Positions 35,042-47,000 of a DNA stretch of 64,000 bases are shown one piece after another. The stretch is from NCBI GenBank assembly GCA_030144725.1, contig JASKMD010000025.1:3949716-4013715 (forward strand), written 5' to 3'. The translations under genes and the position numbers were made by a program. The stretch comes from Haematococcus lacustris (lineage: Eukaryota > Chlorophyta > Chlorophyceae > Chlamydomonadales > Haematococcaceae). The notes under the pieces are model-generated. The model was not told the origin of the DNA, did no database searches, and saw nothing but the letters and a program-made list of their open reading frames with translations. Positions within the stretch are counted from its first letter, which is position 1. Every line of letters begins with the position of its first letter.

Positions 35042-38000
35042 ATGTTTCACGACATTATGATGATGTTCGCGGGGCCAGGCTACAAATCGCAGTGCGAGCC
35101 TGGTGCGCTCCATGAGGCAAACACCGGCCAACATTCAAACACTGTGCGACACCACTGTCTTGCAGTCGCTGTCGCAGGCGCGTTCGTGGCAAGCCACGAG
35201 TTGGGTTGCCAAATGATGTATCGAGTGATGGGCTTGCCTATGGCCACTCCCCACACGAAAGCGTCGTCTGTCCCTTTGGACCCCGTTGACTATGCAGCAA
35301 AGGATATATGCACGTCCCTGCTGACAGACCAGGATGTGCTGGACGTGGTGCTAGCCCTGCACGACATTCGAGCTGCCCAACTCTGCCACTTGATGCCGAA
35401 GTCTGGATCCTATGCTAGTCAGCTCCCTCCTCCTGGCAGGGAGCTTGCAAAACATCTCAGCCAAAGCTCGCGGTCAGTACCAGGCAGCCACCTGTCCTCC
35501 GTGGTCATGGAGCTGGAGGATGGCAACAGTTCAAATGTGAGTCAAGGCGTGGGCTCCTGCTTGGCTCGCCTGCTTTGTCTTGGAATGTGGCTTGCTAGAC
35601 AGTGGAAGACAGAAGTAAAAGACAGGGCTGGGCATGTGTCGCGCTTGGTATCAGTTCGCTTCGACCTGCTCCTGTGCCCTGGGCATGCACTTGTACAGGA
35701 GGCCAAACACAACTGCTTACACTAGCCCTAATTAGCAGCAGCGGACAGGACATTAAGCAGGTAGGCACACAGGCTGGCAGCCACAGCAGCAGGCGTAATG
35801 TGCAATGTGATGTGAAGTGTGATTTGCAACAACATGTGCGATGACTCATAAGAGCGTGACACTATATCATGACGTGTTGCTTGTGATGGTATGAATGCAG
35901 GTTCACACGCTGCTAGAGGTGTGGGACAGCATGCACCGCGCCATGCAGATTGTGTTGACAGCGCTGCAATCCTTTCCCATGCGCACTGCCCCCCAGCCCC
36001 TTGGCACAGCAGCCACCACCCACACCTCCACCACCACCCAACTGCCACCCGGCTACCGGCGCTGCAGCGCCTGCCTGCTGCTCAGCCTGCGCCTGGCCCT
36101 GTGCCTGGCCCAGCACTGTGCAGAGCACTCTCAGGGGTTGGACCCAGCCTTGGCCCGGCTTCATTCCACTCTCCCGCACCTCCTCCTGGGGTTGAACATG
36201 GCAATCAACGTGCTGCATGAAGCGGGGCACCCTGAGGCTCAGGCCCAGAGGGTCCTCTTTGTGCGCTGCATGCTGCACTTGGGGCCGCTGCTGCTGGTCA
36301 TCATGGGTCAGGCAGGTTCACCGGCGGGTTGGGACATTGAGGCGTGGATGGATGCTACTGTGCTGAGCTCCTGCCCGCAGCAGCTGCAGCAGCAAGTGGC
36401 CAGCTGTCCCGCAGTGACCGGCTGGCCAAGGCCCCACTTGGCAGCGCCCAGCCCACTGGGCAACACCGTGGCGACTGCCAGCACAAGCACGCATGGGAGC
36501 AGCAGGGGCAGAGATCAGGGGAGCCTTGGAGGGCCAGGCAGTGGCAGGTGGCCAGGCAGCGGAAGGAGGCATGGTGGCAGCGGTCGGAACATTCATCCTA
36601 TCTTTGACCGCGCTATTGACCTAGCGGCTGTGAACAGCTACGCCCACATGGCCCAGGCGCTGGGCACTGTGTTAGGGCGCCAAGACCAGCCTATGGGCAG
36701 CACACAGCTCGTCACCACCTGCCTGCTGGAAGGTGCTAGCTGGGTCAGGCTGGGGGGTTGGGTTGGGGTTGGGGCTAGGGTCATGGATATGGTTAGGGTC
36801 AGAGAGGGTTGGGCTTTGGGTTAGGATCAGGGTTTGTGTAGATGCCAGGCTGCCGCTCTTTGTTTACCACGCCAGTCAAGCCGACATCATGTGACAATCC
36901 ATTGACATTTGTACAACATCCCTGTGCGTGCAGGACAGACGAGCATTTCAGAACTCCATCTGGACTATACCTGCTTTTTGACAGTGGCGAGGTGCATGGT
37001 CAACAGAGAGACTGTGGCCTTGAAGTGCATGATCCTCTTAATGCAACAAGGCCAGCCCGGTTCAGGTGCCTCCTCCCCTTGCACTACTCCTTGTACTCCA
37101 AGCGCGATGCTGCCACCGCTGCTCTCCATCGTCCTTGGCGTTGTGGCACGTTGCCTGGCTGTCCTCGACGCTGGCATTGCGGCCCTTCGGCTTGCCCATG
37201 CAGTCGCCCGTGTCGGTCATCCTGACCTGAGAATCCTTCAAAAGGTGCTAGACGGCTTGTGCGCCAGCTTGATGCACATGTACTCCACGCTGTTCGACAC
37301 CTTCACCGCTGTGATGGACCTGTTGCCGGACTGGCTGCTGCACCGGGCGATGTTGCGAGCCGTCGTACGGACAGCCTGTGCAGGAGCGCATTTGTACAAC
37401 GCCATGGTGGCGTTGCTGGGGCAGACGGGGCAAGTGGTCCTATTGAAGTGCTCGCTGGAAATGGAGGATGAGATGCATGAGGTACAAAGGCTTGTCATAC
37501 AGTTTTGGGAAAGAGTTATGCGCAGTTTTGAGGAGCAAGAAAGGCGAGCTGGTCATCCACAAGAGGAAGGCTGTGAAGCACCGTCATCTCAGCCGTCATC
37601 GACGCAGCAGCTGGCCCCCCTGGCCCTTGACCTTGTGTGGGCCATGGAGAGCACGCTACAGGTAAGCGGGCTGTATGGTGGATGCGCATGTGGCTATATG
37701 GTATATGCATTACAGTTCCCCAGTCCACGACAGCTAGTCACCAGTGCTTTCCTTGTTTGCCCAGATGCATGACATACAGCCCTAACTGACACGACCCAGC
37801 CCCATACTCTCAAGCTTATAGCTCGGCCGTACTTTAACACAAAGCCGCACCTGACATGGCCCAGGTTTGTACCCTCAAGCCCTTCTTTCACCTTCTTCCA
37901 AAGGCCGCTTTTTGTAGCGCAATGCGAAACAACGTAGTTTACAAAGATATCATTCACAGCGCGAGGTGACCTGAACATCACCTCATGGCCCTGTTCATGG

Positions 38001-41000
38001 CCCTGTTTGCGAACGCTAATCACTCAAGCCTCCATCTGTCTGACTTCATGGCTGACAGGCTGGGGCGATCTTTTATTGAAAACAATAACAATAGCGGCAA
38101 TAGCGGGGCAAGAAGTGGAGTGGGTAGGATGGCAGGTATGGTAGGATGGTATGGTGTTGTATGGCAGGATGGTAGGAAAAGCACGGCGGCAGAGGAGCAG
38201 CACTAGAGCAGGGTCACCCTGTGAAATGCAGAGGGATAGGGTTGACATAGAGAGCAGCATCAAGGTAGGAGTTGCAGGGTAGGCATAGCAAGGCAGAAGC
38301 ATGAGCAGGAGCATGCATTTCAACCCAGCTCCATAACACCGACATGTTTGGCGCAATGGCTACAAGGCCAGGCTAGTCAACACAACAATGAATCGTGATG
38401 TGCCTTGCCTTAACCGAAGAAACACTACCTTCAATGTAACAAAGGCGTGGCAGAACTGCTGCTCTGCCTCACCTTGTATGTCTTCCGTGTGAGTGAGAGC
38501 GCTCCTGCCTCGCGCTCCACAGTCCGCTACTTCCGGTTGGGTGGCAATGTGTGTTACACAATGCCTCTGATAATGAGAATCCCCAACTCTCTAGCGGCCC
38601 TCGGCTAAATAGGCCAGCGGCCAGCCGTCACACGCCACCGTCACCCTACTGGGAGTTATGACGGCGGGATCTCATGCAACTGCTCGGTTATTTCCCCTAG
38701 GAAGAACCTCGCTTCGTTACATCCCCCCCGACCTGGCCAAAACCCGTCCTCGGGAAAAAGACCAGGGGAGCATTGTCCACAGGTTAGCTACGCCTGGGAG
38801 GCTCCGAGTGCCAATGCTCTTACACAAGAAAGCTCCTGCGAGTGTTGGTTCATGACTCCAACACCCCATACAGACGAGGTGACTTGAGGGCATCCAGACA
38901 ACGGGTGTCTGCGCGTTTTAGCATGCATACGCGAGGGGCACTCGCCGATCGCCAGTACTTGAGGCAACGTCCTAAGGTCCCGCACCACACTCAGCCTTTG
39001 TAAGCTTAGTGGGTCATACAGACGACCGTTGGTTCTGCGTGTACTTGTCGGGATCTACATACAGCGCCAAAGAAGACCCTGCACCACACTTGTGCACATG
39101 ACACATGTGGGCCAGACAGACGGTCTCTCCGACTATGCAGGTGCCGGGCGATGGACTTCCACATGCGTTGCATACAGCGTCAAGAGATGCTGCTCTCATC
39201 ACACGTTGTCGTGTGGTTGAGCCATACAGACCATCATCAAGACTATGCAAACGTCATGGGATATTCAAAGGAGCAGGACACGTTCACCGTGTGCTGACTA
39301 CCAATGCTTCAACACCAATTAGGTGTCGGCTGCCACCGGGCCAAGGTGAGCAGTAGGACTTTTACACAAACTCGGGGAGAGGTTTGAGGTTGTCCTTGTA
39401 TTCCTGGATGGTTGCCTTTTTGAGGTTACTTGCTGGTTCCCACGTGTCGTGCTCTGGGCCGTAGCCGGACCATCTAACCAAGTACTCATCCTTGCCTTGC
39501 TTGTTCTTCCGGTGCTGCAACAGGTGATTCACCGTGAAGTAGAGGCCGTCGCCTTCTTCAAGAGGAGGAGGGGGCACCATCATCCCAGGTCCTGCCAAGA
39601 ATGGCTTGAGCTTGGATACATGGAATACGTCGTGTATTTTGAACGTCTCGGGGAGCTTTATCCTGAAGGCCACGTCATTCACTTTCTGTGTGACTTGGAA
39701 GGGCCCAATGTACAGGGGTAATAGCTTCGGGGACCCCGGATTCTTGAACTTTAAGTGCTTCGTTCGAAGTAGCACTTCGCTGCCCACGACAATCTCGTTT
39801 TCGTCCCTGTGCATGAGGTCATAATAGGCCTTTTGACGTTTACGAGCCGCGTCTAATGTGAGCTTAGCCTTCTCCAAGTTGTCTTTCATGACTCTGGCGA
39901 AGTTTTGGGCGGCGTTGTTTGTCGTGGCGTCGAGCTTTAAGGTTATCGGCACGTTTGGGTCCTTTACGTTGTTCAAGCGAAAGGGGGTTGTCCCAATGGA
40001 GGAGTTGTACGAGTTGTTGATTGCAAACTCGGCTGAGGACAGGAATTTATCCCAATCCACGTACTCGACTCCGACGTAGTGCCGTAACATGTCTTCCATC
40101 ACCTTGTTCATTCTTTCAGTCTGGCCGTCTGACTGAGGATGAAACGCGGTGGACAAGCATTGCTTGGTTTGCATGATGTCGCACAGTCCTGAGAAGAACT
40201 GACCTCGGAAACGAGGGTCCCTGTCTGATATGATCTCAAGGGGCATGCCATGCAGCTTGAAGACATTGTCGTAGAAGAGACGTGCAACGTCTTCTCCATT
40301 GACTTTCTCGACGGTAGGGGCCAGGTGCACCATTTTGGTCAGCCTGTCCACAATCACGAGGATGGAGTCGTGTCCTGCTGCCGTCTTGGGCAGCTTAACC
40401 ACGAAGTCCATGCTTACACTATCCCATGGGGCTTTGGGCATTTGCAATGGCACCATTAGTCCGGCCGGCTTCTGGGTGCTGCTCTTATTGCGTTGGCACA
40501 CGTGGCATCGTTTCACATAGTCTGCCACGTAATTGTGCATGCCAGGCCACCAGAATCTATCTGATACAGCCTTGTATGTCTTTGCAATCCCTCCATGCCC
40601 GCTCATTGGGGTGTCATGAAGTTCATACAAGAGAGCCCTCTTGACGCCTTCTAAGTTCGGGACCACGACTCGGGAGCCATGATACCACAGAAGTGAGTTT
40701 TCACACAAGCGCAGGTCTGTGAGGTTGCGTGCATCCTCAAACCACGGATCTTGCCGATATCCTGATTGGATAGTGGCGATAGTGTCTTGTAACTCATCAG
40801 GGTCGGGATGTGTTTCCTCCAAAACGGCGGGAGCCTCTTGGGGCTTTCTTCCCGTTCGTGTCCGTTTCTTTGGCTCAAGTTGTTTAACCACCTCAGCAGG
40901 TTTAGGTGCTGGTGACTTGCCAGTCTTGCTGCGTGTCACGGCCATGAGCACTGCTGCTGTCTTGTTTGGTGGATACCGGGACAAGGGATCAGCAACGTTG

Positions 41001-44000
41001 ATCCGTCCGGGTCTGTACTCCCAAGTGAGTTGCTTAAACCTTTGTAGGTACTCTGACCACCTGGTTTGTCTTCTCGAGAGGTTTGGTTGGGTGTTTATGT
41101 AGATGAGTGGGTTATGATCTGTGATCACCTTGAACTCCACCCCCTCCAAATAGCATCGCCATGTCTTTAAGGCATGGACGACTGCCAGGAGCTCCTGCTC
41201 TCCTGTGGTGTAATTCACCTCTGCCGGTATCAAGCGTCTGCTTTCAAAAGCAATTGGATGACCATCTTGCATAAGCACAGCGCCGATTCCGGTCACGGAT
41301 GCATCACAGATCACTTGGAACTGCTTGGAGAAGTCTGGCAGTGCTAACACTGGAGCGTTGGACAAGGCATGCTTAACACCTCGAAATGCAGCCTCACAAC
41401 TGTCATCCCAACACCATTGGACGTGAGTCTTGGTGAGGTTTGTCAGTGGTGCAACTAGCTTGGCAAAACCTTGTATGAAGGTGCGAAAATAGGTTGCAAG
41501 TCCAACGAATGAGCGGACGGACGCCACATCGGTGAGTGGTGGCCAGTCTACAATGCTCTGGATTTTTGCAGGGTCAGGACGAATGCCTTTCACACCCACA
41601 AGGTGACCGAGGAATTTCAGCTCGGCTTTTTCGAATTCGCACTTTTTGAGCTTAGCATATAACTGGTTTTGTAAGAGGAGTTTGAAAACAACCTCCAAGT
41701 GTTTTGCATGCTCGGTTTTATCCTTGCTGAACACTAAGATGTCATCAAGGTAGACCACAACGAATTTGTTGTGCTCTCTGAAGATATCGTTCATCACCGC
41801 TTGAAATGTAGCAGGTGCATTAGTCAAGCCGAAGCTTAAGACTTTGAACTGATAATGTCCGAACGGCGTGCGAAAGGCCGATTTGGGAACGTCTTCAGGA
41901 GTGATGCGGATTTGATGGTAGCCTGACTGCAGGTCGAGGCTGCTGAACACGGTGGCTCCATGGAGGCGATCAATGAGTTGATCTATTCGGGGCAAAGGGT
42001 ACTTATTCTTGATAGTCACCTTGTTGAGTGCCCTATAGTCAATGCACATACGGAGTGACCCATCTGCTTTTGTGACAAACAGGACAGGGGCGCCGTAAGG
42101 TGAGGAGCTAGGTTCGATAAGACCAAGAGCAAGAAGCTCTTTGATTTGCTTTTCGACCTCTGCGAGTTCCGCTGGCGACATGCGATACATGGGCCGAAAC
42201 GGCGGTTTGGCTCCAGGCTCCAACGGGATTGTGTGAGCAATGTTCCGTTCTGGAGGGAGCCCTTGCAGGTCGTCAAAGACTTGTGCATATTGTTTGATCA
42301 AAGCCTTGATTGGGGCACTGTATTCGTGTTCTTTAGCGGCTTTAGTTGCAATTGGTGTTGCGTTTGCAGCTGAGACATGGATCAGGGCCGCTTTTGCACC
42401 TTTTCGCATATCACGTTTGGCTCTGCTTAGAGTGATGCACGACAAACCGATGGTATTGGCTTGTGTGGTTACTGTTCTTGGTTTTAGCACAGCGCGTCGA
42501 TTGTACGGGCCAGCGATTGTGCATGTTCGCGCGCCGTAATCGATCACGGCTTTGTGGGCCAAAAGAAACTCGTCTCCAAGGATGATGTCATAGTTGAGGG
42601 GCATGTCAATTACAAAGCACGAGCATGTCTTAATGACACCTTGCAACTTGAATTTAATTGAGCATATGCCTTGGGTCTCACCATGTGAACCATCAGCTAA
42701 CACTACCGGTTGCTTATCATCCCTGGCACGCAAGTTGAGCCTTGCAGTCAATGTTTTGCTCACAAAGCAGTGGGTGGCACCTGAGTCAATCAAGAGAGTT
42801 ACTGGATTGTTGCTAACGACAGCGTCAAAGGTCATAACAGGCCCGTCATCATTGGCTGTTGCTGTCCTAGCTCTCAAGGTGTCTTGGCATGCGGGGGCGT
42901 TGTAAAACACCTGAATTGCATGCGGGGGTACGTCGCCATTCATCCTCAATAGAGTGTGGCGAGGGAAAGTATGCAGCAGCGTCCAGCTTGCTGTTAGCTT
43001 TCTCCACTCCTTGTATCTGGAGGTACCCGAAAACCTGGGAAGCAGCACACAAGCGGATGTCGTATTTGGACTCTCTTGCTTGTGAGCGTTGTAGTGCTCA
43101 AGGCAGGTTTTGAGATGACTGGGTGCACAGTCAATCCACACATGCTGACCAGGCATGATGTCAGACAGGAACTGTGCAGGGTCGGTGATGGGGTTAGCAG
43201 CAGACGAGGCATGTCCTATTGTGGAGAAGGGTTTGCCTGTCTTTGCAGCTATTTGGTTTACCAAATTAGGATGCACTGCTGCGCTCACCGTTAGCTCCGG
43301 CTGTCCCTCCGGAGGACACCTTCACTTGGCGTCGGCTTTGGGGGCATCGCTGCCGCTGGCGTCGTTGCCGTTCTTGTTGCGGTTGCCGCCATTGTCGTGA
43401 CGACCGCCACGGCCACGGCCTCGGCCGCCGCCACCACCCCGGCCACTGCCGCCGCCTTGATTACCGCCACGGCCACCACCTGAGTGATCGTTACCGTGCT
43501 TGCCGTTGTTGTGACGGCCGCCGCGGCCACTTCCGCGGTGCTTGCCGCCATAGTCACCGGCTTCAGATGCAGCACGTTTGTTCGGCACCTGGGAGTGAGC
43601 AGGGCGCAAGGAGATTTGCGATGATGATCGGCGGAGTGTCCGGCCTTTGGTGTGTGCTAGGTTAGCACGCACAGGCTTGTCGGTGTCAGTGTCGCGGGTG
43701 TAGGTGTCAATAGCACACGAGTACTCTGCCAGAGCTTCAAATGAGTCCCATGGTTTTCCTGTGGCTGGGTTTACTTTGCACTGGTCTGCAATGCTAGACT
43801 TAAGTCCACGCATGTACCAGAGCAAAAGATCACGGTCTGTGGGTGTGGGTTCGCCTGCACGTGCTACCAACATCCTGAAGTACCTCAGATATTCTGGAGT
43901 TCTGGTTTGTTGCTTGATGGTGTGCAAGAGTTTGCGGGCTTGCATAGCCCTGTCACCACAAGGAAAAGCTTTGGTGAGGGTATCACGCATGAGTTCCCAA

Positions 44001-47000
44001 GTTGGTGTGCCTCCTGACAATCGCAGCGGTTGAGCTACGGAGAGCCACGCTTGCAGTGCTTTTCCTTCAAGCAAGGGTAGGATGTGGCTAGGCCAGTCAG
44101 GTTGAGGTATGTTATTGCCTGTAAGATAGTCAAGGAACAGGAAAATGGCATCCTCTGCAAACTGTCCACTGGCCCCAGAAAATTTGGCGGGTAATCCCGT
44201 CTTGACCGTGTGGGGTTTGTGTGACTGCTCTTTGGATTGAGGGGGGTCACTTGCCTTTGTGGCGTAGTGGCACATGAGCGACTGCCACTGGCGGTAGTCT
44301 GCTCCAAACCCCATGGCTTTGTGGTTCCAGGCCTCGTCCGCGTTGAAGCGAGTGATGCTCAGGTCATAGTCCTTTCGCATGGCGTGCAACTGAGGAGCGA
44401 AGTGTTTCGTGAAGTAACGCTCACGCTCCTCCGGCACAACGCGGTACTCCTCTGGCATGATGGAGCTGGGAGGAGGGAGAGGCTCAAAAGTGGGCTTGGG
44501 GGGGCGAGGCCTGCTGGTGCCTGCCTGCTGAGCCACGTCAGCCGAGCCCACGCCCGGAGCTGCTTCCTGAACAGGGTCCGGGCCAGACATGTCGTCGGGG
44601 TCGATGGCCATGTCCTCATGTTGTTGCGCAGCCTGCCCAGGGGGAGTGTTCCGAGGGACAGGACCAAGCAGCTGCTCGTCCACCAGGCACATTGCCACAC
44701 GCTCTTGGAATGCAGGGTCATGAACCCTGTCCGGCGTGATGCGCTCGGTGACCCTCAGGTGGTCGTAGTTGTTGGTGACGATGGCCAAGAGGCCGGTCTT
44801 GTCACTGGCGATGGCGGCCTTGTGCACCGAGATTTGCCTGCGTAGCTGTTGCAGGCGCTGGCTGGCGGCCTTTTCATCGGCACGCAGCTGAGCCAGGTCG
44901 TTTTGCGCACGCTCACGCTGCTGCCGCTCATCTGCAACTTGGCGTTCGAGGTGCTCAATGAAGACCTGTGCCTCATGCAGCTGTTGCTGGGTGTTGCCAA
45001 GCTGCTCCTCAGCTGCTTGGCGGGCTGCCTGCTCTGCAGCCAGGGGCTCTTTAGGTTGCAGCTGCGCTTGCTCAAACACATATTGTGTCGCAGCATCGAA
45101 GTCTGGAGACTTCTCGTAGTGCAGCTTTGCTTGTCGCTGCTTGGCCAGGTCGGTGTTGATCCTGTCCAGGGCTGCAGACACCTCTGAGAGGCTAGACCCT
45201 GCCTGCAGCAGCTGTGCGGCTGAGGCTTGAGCTTTTGCACGCTCAGCCTCCAGTCGACTGATGCTGACGGTGACCTTTGCCAGGTTCTCCTTGGCGATGA
45301 GCGGGAGGGCCTTGGCTTTGTAGTTGTTGGCTTGCTGCTGCAGCTTGAGGTAAGCAGCTTCTTTGTCCGCCAGGCGTGCTTGCACAGCAATGAGCTGCTG
45401 CTGCAGAGCGTCGACCTGAGCATCTGGAGGAGGTGCAATGGCGACTTGAGCACTGGCGGCCTGCAGTGTCCTGACTCTCTGCTTCAGCGAGCGGTTCTCT
45501 TGTTCCAGATGGTTGATGCGGTCATGGGTGGTGGTGTTTGGAGGCACCACCACCGCAGCAGGTCTGAGCTGCGTCAGCCTAGTGGCAGCAGCAGCTGCTG
45601 CGGGCTGCTGTGCCGCGCTGGCTGGTTGCGCCGGAGGCGCTTGAGGCGCAGCGCTTGCTGGTGCAGGCGGCGGCTGTTGCGCCGCGTCTGGCATGTCCTC
45701 CATGGAGCTGTCCTGGTTGGCAGCAATGTCCAGCTCCACGGCCTGCACATAAGCACGCACCAATTGTTTGGCTTGTGTTGTTTTGTGCATAAGCCACTTG
45801 GTGATTGTGGGGTTAGCAAGCTTAAGTGTTGCACGCCGTCTCATGACAGGCTTGCCATTGAAGAACATGTGCAATAGGCGTGTCCTTGTTGACTTGCGCT
45901 TAACATGTTCATCAAGCAGCTGTGTGAGTGTGTGCATTGCGTCCTTCACCTCGGTGGTGAGGCCGCACATGGCACTGGCCGCAGCGTCGGCCCCAGGAGC
46001 TGTCTCCCGTGGTCCGGTGCTAGTGTCTTGCGACCCAGAAGTAGAAGTTGAGGTAACTTCTTGGGTTGTCACCGACGCTGCTGGAGCCGCAGGGGTCCGG
46101 CCTCGGAGTGAGCCGCGACCCAGTTGCACCAAAGCTCGTGTTGCTTTGTGTGTCATCTGCGCACCAAGCAAATGCTAGGGCAATTGGTCTTATGCGCTAA
46201 CGATGCAAAATGAGCAAGTACGCTCTTTAGCAGTGCACAAATGGTAAAACCACGAGCAACAAGCTAGCGATCGTGCGCAAAGTGCGTTAGCGCTAAAAAG
46301 CTTTTGCGTTCCCAGTAAAGGGTCGACTTGGCCTTTATAACGCAAAATGCAAGCACCCAGTTAGGGCGTTGTTGCAATACGCACGCCTGCGCCCTTACGG
46401 GTAGCAGTGGCTTGAAAAGCCGATGTACTTTTAGGCAGTACAACGCCGCGAGAGCCCGCAGTGCGGAACTCTCAAGCACGCCCCGAAGGGTAGTGCGTGC
46501 TCGCCCCGAAGGGTGGAGCTAGAGGGTTAGATAAGGGGAAGCGGTGAAGGGGAGGGCGGTGGGCGCTTGCACAGGAAGCGATGAACCGCGACACTTGGTC
46601 GCAACCTTGCGGTCGGACAACCAATGTAACAAAGGCGTGGCAGAACTGCTGCTCTGCCTCACCTTGTATGTCTTCCGTGTGAGTGAGAGCGCTCCTGCCT
46701 CGCGCTCCACAGTCCGCTACTTCCGGTTGGGTGGCAATGTGTGTTACACAATGCCTCTGATAATGAGAATCCCCAACTCTCTAGCGGCCCTCGGCTAAAT
46801 AGGCCAGCGGCCAGCCGTCACACGCCACCGTCACCCTACTGGGAGTTATGACGGCGGGATCTCATGCAACTGCTCGGTTATTTCCCCTAGGAAGAACCTC
46901 GCTTCGTTACATTCAAGGTGGCAGTGGATGATGTCCCCTCACCTTCTTCCTACTGTATTCACACGCAACACTGTTACACACTGTCACCTCATGTCTTATC

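Larger units (their letters stand above)
38435..46911 (-). mobile_element. Complete Ty3/gypsy chromovirus LTR retrotransposon
   Basis: An 8477-bp element on the minus strand with 287-bp LTRs that look identical (5' LTR 46625-46911, 3' LTR 38435-38721; TGTAAC...GTTACA ends). It is flanked by a 5-bp target duplication TTCAA (38430-38434 and 46912-46916). Order: 5' LTR, primer site, gag, in-frame TGA, pol (protease, RT, RNase H, integrase, chromodomain), polypurine tract, 3' LTR. The uninterrupted target survives in copy A at 19757-19761. All domains look intact, which suggests a recent and possibly active insertion. Confidence 0.95.

Noticed and set aside
39362..43288. Pol as a separate gene with its own GTG start
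   Set aside because: Nuclear genes do not normally start at GTG, and the frame is continuous with gag across a single TGA, so readthrough is the simpler reading.
43291..43575. 94-codon Ala/Val-rich frame overlapping the gag C-terminus
   Set aside because: Alternative frame of the RGG-coding repeat; gag is continuous here.
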